A stretch of 51,009 bases of DNA from Thermoleophilaceae bacterium (GTDB lineage: Bacteria > Actinomycetota > Thermoleophilia > Solirubrobacterales > Thermoleophilaceae), in assembly GCA_030448005.1 (NCBI GenBank), contig JAUJNT010000004.1, forward strand, positions 171,373-222,381. The letters run 5' to 3'. Both the position numbers and the translations under genes were made by a program. The notes under the pieces were generated by a model, which did not search any database, was not told the origin of the DNA, and saw only the letters and a list, made by a program, of their open reading frames with translations. Positions 32,835-43,617 of this stretch are shown here, piece by piece. Every line of letters starts with the position of its first letter. The stretch's first letter is position 1.

Positions 32835-34112
32835 ATGGCACGCCCCACTGACACAAACGAACAGCTTCTCTGCAGCTTCTGCGGCAAGTCACAGCGGCAG
32901 GTGAAGAAGCTCATCGCCGGGCCCGGCGTATACATCTGCGACGAGTGCATCGATCTCTGCAACGAGATCATCGACGAGGAGCTCACCAGCACCTCGACCT
33001 TCGACCTCGAGAACCTCCCGAAGCCGAAGGAGATCGACTCGGTGCTGCAGGAGTACGTGGTGGGCCAGGAGCCGGCCAAGCGCTCGTTGAGCGTGGCCGT
33101 CTACAACCACTACAAGCGCGTGCAGATGATGCAGTCGGAGCAGGAGCAGGACCTCGAGCTGCAGAAGTCCAACATCCTCCTGCTCGGCCCCACCGGCTGT
33201 GGCAAGACGCTGCTGGCCCAGACCCTCGCGAAGATCCTCAACGTGCCGTTCGCGATCGCCGATGCCACTGCGCTCACGGAAGCCGGGTACGTCGGGGAGG
33301 ACGTCGAGAACATCCTCCTCAAGCTGATCCAGGCGGCCGACTTCGATGTGAAGAAGGCGGAGACCGGGATCATCTACATCGACGAGGTGGACAAGATCGC
33401 CCGCAAGGCCGACAACCCCTCGATCACCCGCGACGTGTCTGGCGAGGGCGTCCAGCAGGCACTGCTGAAGATCCTCGAGGGCACGGTGGCCTCGGTGCCC
33501 CCACAGGGCGGGCGCAAGCACCCACACCAGGAGTTCCTCACGATCGACACCACGAACATCCTGTTCGTATGCGGGGGCGCCTTCGCGGACCTCGACAAGG
33601 TGATCGAGCGGCGCATCGGGCACAAGGGCGTCGGCTTCGGCGCACACGTGAGCTCGAAGCAGAACAAGGACACGGGGGCGCTCTTCGAGAAGGTGCTGCC
33701 GGAGGATCTCGTGGAGTACGGGCTGATCCCGGAGTTCATCGGTCGCCTCCCGGTGATATCGGTCATCCACCAGCTCTCGCAGAGCGACCTCGTCACGATC
33801 CTGACCGAGCCGCGTAACGCGCTCGTGAAGCAGTTCCAGCGCTTCTTCGAGTTCGACGGGATCGACCTGGTGTTCGCCGAGGAGTCGCTGTCCTCGATCG
33901 CCGACCGGGCACTCGAGCGCGAGACCGGCGCCCGCGGGCTCCGCTCGATCCTCGAGGAGACCCTGCTCGACGTGCAGTTCGAGCTGCCCTCCCGCCGGGA
34001 TGTGAAGAAGTGCGTGGTCACCAAGGAGACCATCGAGAAGGGCCTCAACCCGACCCTGGTGACAGAAGCCGCCAAGGACGAGCCCGACGAGGCGGCAGCC
34101 GAGTCGGCCTAG
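32835..34112 (+). CDS. clpX: ATP-dependent Clp protease ATP-binding subunit ClpX
   Basis: The unfoldase is 425 residues. The N-terminal C4 zinc-binding domain ([15 protein letters not shown] and CDECIDLC) recognises substrates and adaptors. Then come the AAA+ domain with Walker A GPTGCGKT, the pore loop with GYVGED, Walker [12 protein letters not shown] and the sensor and small domains ([27 protein letters not shown]). It feeds unfolded proteins to ClpP. ATG 32835 is preceded by GAGGGAGTAGAG, which fixes the start. It ends 60 bases from the convergent lipoprotein gene. Confidence 0.98.
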   Translation: MARPTDTNEQLLCSFCGKSQRQVKKLIAGPGVYICDECIDLCNEIIDEELTSTSTFDLENLPKPKEIDSVLQEYVVGQEPAKRSLSVAVYNHYKRVQMMQSEQEQDLELQKSNILLLGPTGCGKTLLAQTLAKILNVPFAIADATALTEAGYVGEDVENILLKLIQAADFDVKKAETGIIYIDEVDKIARKADNPSITRDVSGEGVQQALLKILEGTVASVPPQGGRKHPHQEFLTIDTTNILFVCGGAFADLDKVIERRIGHKGVGFGAHVSSKQNKDTGALFEKVLPEDLVEYGLIPEFIGRLPVISVIHQLSQSDLVTILTEPRNALVKQFQRFFEFDGIDLVFAEESLSSIADRALERETGARGLRSILEETLLDVQFELPSRRDVKKCVVTKETIEKGLNPTLVTEAAKDEPDEAAAESA

Positions 34113-34172
34113 CGCCGGCGCCGCGCCGCATTCGCCCGTGCGACGCGGCGGTGTGCTTACCCCGCGGGTCTC

Positions 34173-34766
34173 TCAAGAAGGGTTCTGCGGGGGCTGCGCG
34201 CTGGGCGAGGGTACTTCGACGATGCAGTCCCTCGTGCCCATCCGCCGTGACAGCTGGTTGCCGCTGTTGATGACCCGGGCGAGGGCCGGCGCGGCCTTCG
34301 TGAACTCTCTGACCGGGTCCCCACCGCCTTCGATCCGCGCGAGCAGCTTGGTGAGCGTGAGCTCGGCCTGGTCGTTCAGGCGCAGGGAAGCCCTGTGGTT
34401 CGCGCGCAGGCCGGCGGGTGGGCGCAGCCGCTCGTAAAGGGGCTCGCGTTTCCTGGCGTACTTGATCGAGCGGCGCAGAAAGGGGGCAATCGATTCAGGG
34501 GCATCGATGTCCCCGAGCCGATCGGCGGCCGCCTTGTCCTCGCGGCACAGCCGGTTCACCGTCTTCCTGTACTGAGCAGCCGTGAGGGTGCCGCGGGGCG
34601 GCGCCGCCGTGCTCCCGGGGGTGCCGCCGCGATCCGGCGTAGTGGTGGTTCCGGGGGCGGTGGTGGCGGTCTCCGGTCGCTGCGCGGACTCACCGGAGTC
34701 GCCCCCGCAGCCCGCGGCGGACAACGCCACCGTGAGCAGCAGGAGTGCGGTCAGGGCCGCCGACAC
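34173..34766 (-). CDS. lipoprotein of unknown function
   Basis: The protein is about 197 residues from GTG 34766. A lipoprotein signal (SAALTALLLLTVALSAAGC) ends at lipobox SAAGC. A Thr/Pro-rich linker (about 30-60) separates it from a helical domain. That domain has AAQYRKTVNRLCREDKAAAD, a Tyr-Arg-rich middle and one more Cys near the end (RMGTRDCIVEVP). The pair of Cys may form a disulfide. I know no family name. TATCGT lies seven bases before GTG 34766, and two upstream in-frame ATGs (34868, 34832) would overlap the divergent valS start. It converges on clpX. Confidence 0.75.
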   Translation of the reverse strand: MSAALTALLLLTVALSAAGCGGDSGESAQRPETATTAPGTTTTPDRGGTPGSTAAPPRGTLTAAQYRKTVNRLCREDKAAADRLGDIDAPESIAPFLRRSIKYARKREPLYERLRPPAGLRANHRASLRLNDQAELTLTKLLARIEGGGDPVREFTKAAPALARVINSGNQLSRRMGTRDCIVEVPSPSAQPPQNPS

Positions 34767-34773
34767 CCCCCTC

Positions 34774-34779
34774 ACGATA
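34774..34779 (-). promoter_or_regulatory. -10 box of the lipoprotein gene, leaderless spacing
   Basis: TATCGT on the minus strand ends seven bases before GTG 34766, and this decided the start for this entry. Confidence 0.5.
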
Positions 34780-34830
34780 GCCAGAGCGCCCGGCGGCACC
34801 GCTCTCGTGGGTGAGAGACTTGCGCTGCCC

Positions 34831-37404
34831 ATGCCGGCCGACCGCCTGAAGTCCCTCGAGGAACGCACCCGCTACTCGCCCGCCGAGGTCGAGGAGGCGG
34901 TCTTCGCGCGCTGGGAGGAGGCCGGCATCTTCAGCCCCCGGCCGGAGGGCGATGCAGGGGACAACTTCTCGATAGCGGTGCCGCCGCCAAACGTGACCGG
35001 CGCCCTGCACATGGGCCACGCCCTCAACGGCTCGATCCAGGATCTCCTTATCCGCGTTGCACGGATGCGCGGCAGGCGGGCCAAGTGGATCTTCGGGACC
35101 GACCACGCCGGCATCGCCACCCAGGTCAAGGTCGAGCAGGCGCTCGCGGAGGAGGGCAAGAGCAAGGAGGACCTCGGCCGCGCCGCGTTCGAGGAGCGCG
35201 TATGGGAGTGGCGCCGAGAGCACGGCTCCACGATCACCGAGCAGTTCAAGCGGCTCGGCGCCTCGCTGGACTACGGCGACGAGCGCTTCACGATGGACGC
35301 GGCCTACGTAAAGGCCGTCACCCGGGTGTTCGTGGATCTGTTCGAGAAGGGGCTCGTCTACCGCGACAACTACATGGTCAACTGGGATCCCGGCACCCGT
35401 TCGGCAATCTCGGACCTCGAGGTGGAGCAGCGCCTCGCCGAGGACACCCTCTACTTCGTGGACTATCCGCTCGAGTCGGGATCGGGATCGATCACGGTGG
35501 CCACGGTTCGCCCCGAGACGATGCTCGCGGACACCGCGATCGCGGTGCATCCCCAGGACGATCGCTACACCCGCCTGGTGGGGGAGGCGGCGGTGCTCCC
35601 GCTCGTTGGCCGCAGGCTGCCGATCATCGCCGACGAGTACGTGAAGATGGACTTCGGCACCGGAGCGCTCAAGATCACGCCCGGCCACGACCCCAACGAC
35701 TTCGAGATCGGCCGCTCCCACGGGCTCGAGGAGATCAACGTGATCGGCGAGGACGGCCGCCTCACCGAGGCGGCCGGTGAGCGCTTCGCCGGCCTGAGCA
35801 CCGACGACGCACATCGCGAGGTCGTAGCCGCGCTGCGTGCGGAGGGCCTGCTCTCGGGAACGCAGCCCTACTCGCACGACGTTCCCTACTCGCATCGCTC
35901 CGGGATGCGGATCGAGCCGCTGATCTCGCTCCAGTGGTTCTGCGACATGAAGCAGCTCGCCGAGCCGGCCATCCAGGCGGTCGCCGACGGGCGCCTGCGC
36001 TTCCACCCCGAGCGTCCGTGGACCAAGGTCTACCTCGACTGGCTCGAGAACATCCGGCCCTGGTGCATCTCCCGCCAGCTCTGGTGGGGCCACCGCATCC
36101 CGGTGTGGTACCGGGGGGAGGAGATGCAGGTGGGCCCGGAGCCGCCCCCGGGCGAGGGCTGGGAGCGCGATCCGGACGTGCTCGACACCTGGTTCTCCTC
36201 GGCCCTGTGGCCCTTCGCCACGCTCGGCTGGCCCGACGAGACCCCGGCGCTGCGGGCCTTCTACCCCACCGACGTCCTCTCCACCGCGCGCGACATCATC
36301 TTCCTGTGGGTGGCGCGGATGGTGATGTTCGGCGTCGAGTTCACCGGCGAGCTCCCGTTCACCGATGTCCCGATCCACTCCGTCATCCAGGCGCCGGACG
36401 GCCGGCGGATGTCGAAGTCGCTGGGCACGGGGGTCGACCCGCTCGACCAGATCGCCGCCCACGGCGCCGACGCCGTGCGCTTTGGGCTGCTTGCGATGTC
36501 CTCGACCCAGGACGTGCGCTTCTCCGCCGACCGGGTGAAGCAGGGCGAGGATCTGGCCAACAAGCTTTGGAACGCCTCACGCCTGATCCTGCTACGTGTC
36601 GAGGAGGGGGTAGAGCCCTCGCCCGACCACGCACAGATCACCGAGGACCGCTGGATCCTGTCGCGGCTCGAGCGCGTCGGAGCCCGCACCGACGAGCTGA
36701 TCGATTCCTTCGACATGTCCGCGGCGGCGCTCGAGCTCTACGCGTTCTTCTGGTCGGAGCTGTGCGACTGGTACCTCGAGCTGGCCAAGCCGCGCCTCTA
36801 CGAGGAGGGCGCCGACCGCACCGCCGTCTCGGCCACATTGCTGTTCGCGCTCGATCGCACGCTGCGCCTGCTCCACCCGATAATGCCGCACGTGACAGAG
36901 GAGATTTGGTCGTTCCTGCCGGGGGAGCGAGTGCTGCTTGCCGCCTCCGAGTGGCCCGCGCGCGAGCCCGGCAGGGTGGACGAGGAGGCCGAGATGCGTG
37001 TGGGCCGCGCGATCGCGGCCATCACGGCGATCCGCCGCTATCGCGCCGAGGCGGGCGTCACGCCCTCCGCGGTGCTGCCGGCCACCCTGCGGGCCGAGGG
37101 CTACGAGCACCTCGAGGGGCAGATCGCCCGGCTGGCCCGCCTCGAGCTGTCTGCGGAGGGCGAGCCGGTGGCCGACGTGGCCGTGCCGGGCGGAGCGCTG
37201 GGGCTTCTCGCGAGCGAGGACTTCGACCCCGGCGCCGTCGAGCGACGCGCCGCTGCCGAGCGCGAACGGCTGGGGCAGGAGATCGGGCGACTGCGGGGCA
37301 AGCTCGCCAACGACCGGTTCGTGGAGCGCGCCCCCGCCGAGGTGGTCGAGGAGGAGCGCAGGAAGCTCGCCGAGTACGTCCGCGCCCTGGAGCGCCTCGG
37401 CTGA
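34831..37404 (+). CDS. valS: valyl-tRNA synthetase
   Basis: The enzyme is 857 residues and charges tRNA-Val. It has the HIGH motif in PPPNVTGALHMGHALN, the large editing domain (about 190-380) and the signature KMSKS as RRMSKSLGTG near residue 530. The anticodon-binding helical domain and a C-terminal coiled coil (RLGQEIGRLRGKLANDRFVE) follow; all are standard for bacterial ValRS. An ATG at 34831 begins the usual MPADRLKSLEERTRY. The stop is two bases from the folC start, so the two are co-transcribed. Length is as expected and no break is seen. Confidence 0.97.
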   Translation: MPADRLKSLEERTRYSPAEVEEAVFARWEEAGIFSPRPEGDAGDNFSIAVPPPNVTGALHMGHALNGSIQDLLIRVARMRGRRAKWIFGTDHAGIATQVKVEQALAEEGKSKEDLGRAAFEERVWEWRREHGSTITEQFKRLGASLDYGDERFTMDAAYVKAVTRVFVDLFEKGLVYRDNYMVNWDPGTRSAISDLEVEQRLAEDTLYFVDYPLESGSGSITVATVRPETMLADTAIAVHPQDDRYTRLVGEAAVLPLVGRRLPIIADEYVKMDFGTGALKITPGHDPNDFEIGRSHGLEEINVIGEDGRLTEAAGERFAGLSTDDAHREVVAALRAEGLLSGTQPYSHDVPYSHRSGMRIEPLISLQWFCDMKQLAEPAIQAVADGRLRFHPERPWTKVYLDWLENIRPWCISRQLWWGHRIPVWYRGEEMQVGPEPPPGEGWERDPDVLDTWFSSALWPFATLGWPDETPALRAFYPTDVLSTARDIIFLWVARMVMFGVEFTGELPFTDVPIHSVIQAPDGRRMSKSLGTGVDPLDQIAAHGADAVRFGLLAMSSTQDVRFSADRVKQGEDLANKLWNASRLILLRVEEGVEPSPDHAQITEDRWILSRLERVGARTDELIDSFDMSAAALELYAFFWSELCDWYLELAKPRLYEEGADRTAVSATLLFALDRTLRLLHPIMPHVTEEIWSFLPGERVLLAASEWPAREPGRVDEEAEMRVGRAIAAITAIRRYRAEAGVTPSAVLPATLRAEGYEHLEGQIARLARLELSAEGEPVADVAVPGGALGLLASEDFDPGAVERRAAAERERLGQEIGRLRGKLANDRFVERAPAEVVEEERRKLAEYVRALERLG

Positions 37405-37406
37405 GG

Positions 37407-38657
37407 ATGCCGTGGAGTGCCCGGCAGGCCGAGGAGTATCTCCTCGGCCTGGAGCCCTTCGGGATGCGGTTCGGGCTCGACCGGATGCACAAGCTGATGA
37501 CCGCGCTCGGCATGCCTCAGCGGCGGTTCGCGCAGATCCATGTCGTGGGCTCGAACGGCAAGTCCTCCACCGTGCGGTTCACGGCCGCGATCCTCGAGCG
37601 CCACGGCCTCCGTACCGGCAGCTACACCTCGCCCCACCTGCGCGCGTTCAGCGAGCGCATCGAGGTGGGGGAACGGCCGGTGAGCGAGGAGCGCCTGGCC
37701 GGGGCGGTCGAGCGGGCGGCGGCGGCGGCGCGGATGATCGAGCGCACCCTCGACGCCGAGGACAGGGTCACGCAGTTCGAGGCGCTCACCGGCGCCGCCT
37801 TTCATGAGCTTGCGGCCCAGGGCGTGGAGGTGGGCGTGGTGGAGGCCGGTCTCGGTGGCCGCCACGACGCCACCAACGTGATCCCGTCGCGCGTCCAGGT
37901 GCTCACCGGGGTGGCGCTGGAGCACACTCGCTGGCTCGGTCCCACGGTTACCCACATCGCCGAGGAGAAGCTTGCGGTGGTGGGTGATCACGCAACGCTC
38001 GTGGTGAGCGAACTGGATCCCCGGGCGATGGAGGTGGCGGAGCGGGTGGCGCGCGGCCATGCCACCCGCCTCGTACGCGTCCGCGAGGGCATCCCGGACG
38101 TGCCCCTTCGGGCGGCGGGAGAGTTCCAGCGTCGCAACTTCGCGCTCGCGGCCGCGGCCGCCGAGGCGTTCCTCGGCCGCCCGCTCGACCCGCTCGCCCT
38201 GAGGCGCGCGGCAGCCGAGACACGCATTCCCGGACGCCTAGACCGAGTGGGGGAGAGCCCCCTCACCCTCCACGACTGCGCTCACAACCCGGCGGGGGCG
38301 CAGGCGCTGGCCGAGGCGATCCCCTGCGCCACCGAGGGCCGGCGCCCGTTCGTGCTGGTGCTCAGCGTGCTCGAGGACAAGGACGCTGCCTGCATGCTCG
38401 CTGCGCTGCTTCCGCTGGCCGACGGGCTGGTGCTGACCCGCTGCGAGAACCCGCGCGCGCTCTCACCTGCGACCCTGGAAAGGCTCGCCGGCAAGATCGG
38501 GGGACCTCCCGCGGAGATCGTGTCCGACCCGCGGGCGGCGGTGACCCGCGCCCGGGAGCTGGCAGGGGAAGCGGGGGCGGTGCTGGCCACGGGCTCGATC
38601 TACCTCATAGCCGACCTGGTGGGCGATCCAGGCCGGCGGCATGGCGCCAGCTTGTAG
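37407..38657 (+). CDS. folC: folylpolyglutamate / dihydrofolate synthase
   Basis: The enzyme is 416 residues and adds glutamate to folate. It has the Mur-ligase-type fold: ATP loop VVGSNGKSSTVRF, then TGSYTSPHLRAFSERIEV, FEALTGAAFHELA, GLGGRHDATNV and the C-terminal DCAHNPAGAQAL with VLSVLEDKDAACML. The position directly after valS (two bases) is a common bacterial arrangement. Start ATG 37407 overlaps no other candidate. Whether it also makes dihydrofolate from dihydropteroate cannot be seen in the sequence. Confidence 0.94.
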   Translation: MPWSARQAEEYLLGLEPFGMRFGLDRMHKLMTALGMPQRRFAQIHVVGSNGKSSTVRFTAAILERHGLRTGSYTSPHLRAFSERIEVGERPVSEERLAGAVERAAAAARMIERTLDAEDRVTQFEALTGAAFHELAAQGVEVGVVEAGLGGRHDATNVIPSRVQVLTGVALEHTRWLGPTVTHIAEEKLAVVGDHATLVVSELDPRAMEVAERVARGHATRLVRVREGIPDVPLRAAGEFQRRNFALAAAAAEAFLGRPLDPLALRRAAAETRIPGRLDRVGESPLTLHDCAHNPAGAQALAEAIPCATEGRRPFVLVLSVLEDKDAACMLAALLPLADGLVLTRCENPRALSPATLERLAGKIGGPPAEIVSDPRAAVTRARELAGEAGAVLATGSIYLIADLVGDPGRRHGASL

Positions 38658-38669
38658 CGGAGGTACCCC

Positions 38670-38810
38670 ATGTGGGACGATCAGCGACTTATGGATCGCA
38701 GGGAAGGCCCCGGTTTCGGTGCGATGATCGGCCTGGTCGCGCTCGTGGTCGCGACGGTGATCCTCGTGTTCTTCGGTATCGGCTACGCCCTGGGCCGCAT
38801 ATTCCTCTGA
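38670..38810 (+). CDS. 46-aa single-span membrane protein
   Basis: This short reading frame encodes 46 residues. The start (MWDDQRLMDRREGPG) is charged and the rest is one membrane helix (MIGLVALVVATVILVFFGIG) with a short GRIFL end. GGAGG lies seven bases before the ATG and fixes the start. It sits 12 bases after folC and 26 bases before the zinc-ribbon membrane protein, in the same direction. No family is recognised. The strong ribosome-binding site and the clean helix make a real gene likely. Confidence 0.75.
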   Translation: MWDDQRLMDRREGPGFGAMIGLVALVVATVILVFFGIGYALGRIFL

Positions 38811-38819
38811 CCCCGTCAG

Positions 38820-38825
38820 TACACT
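38820..38825 (+). promoter_or_regulatory. -10 box of the zinc-ribbon membrane gene
   Basis: TACACT ends 11 bases before ATG 38837 and begins ten bases after the preceding stop codon. It predicts a leader of about four bases, so this gene may have its own promoter inside the operon. Confidence 0.45.
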
Positions 38826-38836
38826 CTTCGCCTGCC

Positions 38837-39826
38837 ATGAGCCCTCTTGCCGTCTTCGGGATCACGAGCGACGGTCTGAACCTCGTGGTCAACCTCCTTC
38901 TGCTGTTCCTCGTCGTCTTCTGGTTCGCGCTCGTCTACTGGACCTACGCGGACGCACGGCGCAGGATCGCCGACCCGATGCTGGTGGGCTGCGCCACCGC
39001 CGCCTCGCTGTTCCCGTTCGCCGGCACCGCCGTCTACATGATCGTGCGACCACCGGAGTACCTCGAGGACGTGCGCGAGCGCGAGCTCGACATCGCCGCC
39101 GCCGAAGTGCGCCTGGCCGCCATCGAGCACCTCTCGTGCTCGTACTGCAACTTCGAGATCGAACGGTCCTTCCTGCGCTGCCCGAACTGCCTGCGGCGCC
39201 TCAAGGAGCCCTGCTCCACCTGCAGCAAGCCGCTCGATCCGAGTTGGAAGATCTGCCCCTACTGCGAGTCGGAGATCGGCCAGCCGGCACCCCAGCCGCG
39301 CCGCCGCGCCCGCCCGGCCCCGGCCTCGGGAGCCCCGCCGCAGCGCCAAGCGGTGCCCTCCGGGGAAGCCCAGAGTCGGGAGCCAGCCGCTCGGCCCGTG
39401 CCGGCGCTCTCCGGGGACGGCCAGCGACGAGCGCCGTCCACGCAGCGTCCCCCCTCGGGGTCGGCTGACCCCCAGCGCCGGGTCCCGGCGGAGGACGGCT
39501 CGCGCCGGCGCGCCCCGTCCCGTGGCGATGGCCAGCGCCCGGCGGCCACCCCGGGCGGCGCTCAGCGGGACGGAGCCGCCGCCAATGGGCCGGCCAGAGC
39601 CGCCGCTGCGAAGCCCGAGGGCCGGTCAAACCGGGATGGCCGTACCAACCGGCCGCCAGCTGATGCTCCGCCCGCTCGTGAAGGGGGCAAGCCACGGCCC
39701 CCCTCCGGACCCAACCGTCAGAAGCGCTCGGGTGCGCCGGCCGCCAAGCGGCCGGCCTCTCAGGACGAAGTGACCGCCGAGCAGCCCGTGGCGCGACCGA
39801 GAACGCGCCGGCCTTCGGCGGGTTGA
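38837..39826 (+). CDS. double zinc-ribbon membrane protein with disordered basic tail
   Basis: The product is 329 residues. Two membrane helices come first (about 12-35 and 50-72), followed by a charged helix ([20 protein letters not shown]). Then four CxxC knuckles (CSYC, CPNC, CSTC, CPYC) form a double zinc ribbon at about 95-150. The last 170 residues are disordered and rich in Pro, Arg, Ala and Gln, with loose repeats of GDGQR-RAPS type. The ribbon would lie inside the cell, and the tail could bind nucleic acid or protein. The function is unknown. It lies between folC and ndk. Confidence 0.85.
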   Translation: MSPLAVFGITSDGLNLVVNLLLLFLVVFWFALVYWTYADARRRIADPMLVGCATAASLFPFAGTAVYMIVRPPEYLEDVRERELDIAAAEVRLAAIEHLSCSYCNFEIERSFLRCPNCLRRLKEPCSTCSKPLDPSWKICPYCESEIGQPAPQPRRRARPAPASGAPPQRQAVPSGEAQSREPAARPVPALSGDGQRRAPSTQRPPSGSADPQRRVPAEDGSRRRAPSRGDGQRPAATPGGAQRDGAAANGPARAAAAKPEGRSNRDGRTNRPPADAPPAREGGKPRPPSGPNRQKRSGAPAAKRPASQDEVTAEQPVARPRTRRPSAG

Positions 39827-39845
39827 CCAGACCGATAGGAGCTTC

Positions 39846-40250
39846 ATGAACAGGACACTGATCCTGGTAAAGCCGGATGCCTACGAGCGCGGACTGACGG
39901 GAGAGATCGTCTCCCGCTTCGAGCGCAGGGGCCTCAGGATCCACGCCATCAAGCGACTGCATCTGAGCCGTGAGACCGCCGAGCGCCACTACGAGGAGCA
40001 TCATGGCAAGCCTTTCTTTGAGCCACTGATCGACTTCATCACCAGCGGGCCGCTCGTGGCGATGATCCTGGAGGGAGAGAGGGCGGTGGACGCAGCCCGC
40101 CAGGCCATCGGCGCCACCGACCCGGTCGAGGCCGCTCCGGGCTCGATCCGAGGGGACCTCGCTCTCGAGACGCAGAGGAACCTCGTGCATGGCTCCGATT
40201 CACCCGAGTCCGCCGATCGCGAGAGCAGCATCTTCTTCCCCGAGCTGTAG
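39846..40250 (+). CDS. ndk: nucleoside diphosphate kinase
   Basis: The enzyme is 134 residues, makes NTPs from NDPs and uses a phospho-His intermediate. The active-site segment [16 protein letters not shown] holds His115. The start has [19 protein letters not shown] with the conserved Lys9, and [18 protein letters not shown] and [14 protein letters not shown] follow, all standard. GATAGGAG ends five bases before ATG 39846. It lies between the zinc-ribbon membrane gene and maf, in the same direction. Confidence 0.97.
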   Translation: MNRTLILVKPDAYERGLTGEIVSRFERRGLRIHAIKRLHLSRETAERHYEEHHGKPFFEPLIDFITSGPLVAMILEGERAVDAARQAIGATDPVEAAPGSIRGDLALETQRNLVHGSDSPESADRESSIFFPEL

Positions 40251-40262
40251 CGCGGAGGCGGG

Positions 40263-42117
<1,855 letters not shown>

Positions 42118-42144
42118 CCGCGCCGGCCCCGGAGGACTCCGGCC

Positions 42145-43038
42145 GTGTTCGACAAGAAGGTGGTTCGCCGCAGAAGGGCGACGCTCGCCGCATTCATAGG
42201 CCTCTCGCTCGTGATGCTGACCGCCTACTTCGGTGAGTCGGGCAGCGGCGTCTTCCACACCTTCCAACGCGGCGCCCAGGAGGCGCTCGCCCCGCTCGAG
42301 ACGGGCACCGGCCGGGCGCTCAAGCCCTTTCGCGACCTGTTCGGGTGGTTCGGCGACACGTTGGATGCAAAGGACGAGAACGACAGGCTCAAGGGAGAGG
42401 TCGAGGCCCTGAGGAAGCGCCTTGGCGAGTCGGACACCGCCACCAGGGAGGCACGCGAGCTGCGCGGCCTGGTCAGGCTCGCCCGGGACGACGGCTTTCC
42501 CCAGGGCACCGCCCCGGTGGCCGCGCGCGTCATCGCGCACTCTCCCACCGTGTGGTACTCCACCGTCAAGATCGACAAGGGGTCGGGCGATGGCATCAAG
42601 GAGGACCAACCCGTGATAGCCGCGGGAGGGCTCGCCGGGAAGGTCACGAGGGTCACCGGGGGCACCAGCGAGGTCACGCTGATCACGGACGCATCGAGCG
42701 CCGTGTCGGCGCAGGTGATGCCCGACGGGGCCAACGGCATCGTCAAGCCCGAGCTCGGCGAGCCAGAGGACCTGCTGCTCGACTTCATCCAGAAGGGCAG
42801 GCGCGTCACAAAGGGCGCCACGGTGGTCACCTCCGGGTTCACGTCTTCCAAGGTCGAGTCCCGCTTCCCGAAGGGCATCCCGATCGGCCGCGTCTCCAGG
42901 GTCGACCTCGACGAGGTCGAGCTCTACCAGCGGGTCCACCTCGAGCCCTTCGCCGACCTGCGGCGAATCGACTTCGTCCAGGTGCTCACCTCGAAGGGCC
43001 GGGGAGCCCAGGAGCAGGCTGGGGTGCTGACACCATGA
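42145..43038 (+). CDS. mreC: rod-shape determining protein MreC
   Basis: The product is 297 residues, with one membrane helix at about 13-30 (ATLAAFIGLSLVMLTAYFG). A coiled coil follows (AKDENDRLKGEVEALRKRL), then the extracellular beta-domains with VARVIAHSPTVWYSTVKIDK and the GLAGKVTRVTGGTSEVTLIT segment. MreC links the MreB filament with the peptidoglycan synthases. The start is GTG 42145 with GGAGG about ten bases upstream, 27 bases after the mreB stop. The stop overlaps the mreD start (ATGA). Confidence 0.95.
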   Translation: MFDKKVVRRRRATLAAFIGLSLVMLTAYFGESGSGVFHTFQRGAQEALAPLETGTGRALKPFRDLFGWFGDTLDAKDENDRLKGEVEALRKRLGESDTATREARELRGLVRLARDDGFPQGTAPVAARVIAHSPTVWYSTVKIDKGSGDGIKEDQPVIAAGGLAGKVTRVTGGTSEVTLITDASSAVSAQVMPDGANGIVKPELGEPEDLLLDFIQKGRRVTKGATVVTSGFTSSKVESRFPKGIPIGRVSRVDLDEVELYQRVHLEPFADLRRIDFVQVLTSKGRGAQEQAGVLTP

Positions 43039-43613
43039 CCGCCACGCCCGGAGCCTTCGCAAGGCTGGCCCTGATCGCCGTCTTGGCGGTGATCCTGCAG
43101 CTCTCGGCGCTCGGGCCCGACCGCCTTTTCGGCGGCAGGCCCGATCTGGTGGTGCTGGCGGTGGCCGCCGTGGCCATCTACGCCGGCAGCTTCCCGGGGG
43201 CGGCGATGGGCTTCGGCACCGGCTTCCTGCTCGACCTCGCGGTGGGGGGCACGATGGGGGTGTCCTCGCTCGTGCTCAGCGCAGTGGGCTACGCCGTCGG
43301 TCGTTACCGCGAGGTACGCGACCCCGCGCACGGGCTGCTGCCGATCCCGGTAGGAGCGCTCGCCACGCTCGGCTGGGTCGCCGCATTCGCCGCGGTGTCG
43401 TTCATGCTCGACGTGGGAGCCTCGGTCAGCCCACTCGTTCTTCGTGACATGCTCGTGACGATCGCACTCAACACCGTGATCGCGGTGCCCGTCTTTGCGC
43501 TCTGCCGCCGTCTCCTGCGTCCCGCGCTGCGGGTGGATCCGCTCGACCTGCGCCGCAAGCGCCAGGCCCCGCGGGAGACCGGCCCGCTCGGCCTCCGAGG
43601 ACTCGAGATCTGA
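43035..43613 (+). CDS. mreD: rod-shape determining protein MreD
   Basis: The protein is 192 residues with five to six predicted helices (AFARLALIAVLAVILQLSAL at the start; FPGAAMGFGTGFLLDLAVGG in the middle). The DLAVGGTMGVSSL segment is the usual MreD core. It acts with MreC and RodA/PBP2 in the elongation complex. Its start overlaps the mreC stop by four bases, and its stop is four bases from the mrdA start, so the three genes are translated as one unit. Confidence 0.92.
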   Translation: MTATPGAFARLALIAVLAVILQLSALGPDRLFGGRPDLVVLAVAAVAIYAGSFPGAAMGFGTGFLLDLAVGGTMGVSSLVLSAVGYAVGRYREVRDPAHGLLPIPVGALATLGWVAAFAAVSFMLDVGASVSPLVLRDMLVTIALNTVIAVPVFALCRRLLRPALRVDPLDLRRKRQAPRETGPLGLRGLEI

Positions 43614-43617
43614 GCGG

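Noticed and set aside
34113-34172. Terminator between clpX and the lipoprotein gene
   Set aside because: A GC stem can be drawn (GCCGC and GCGGC) but there is no T-run and pairing is weak.
34690-36462. Minus-strand open frame of about 590 codons opposite valS
   Set aside because: Shadow of valS. The sequence has no family-like pattern.
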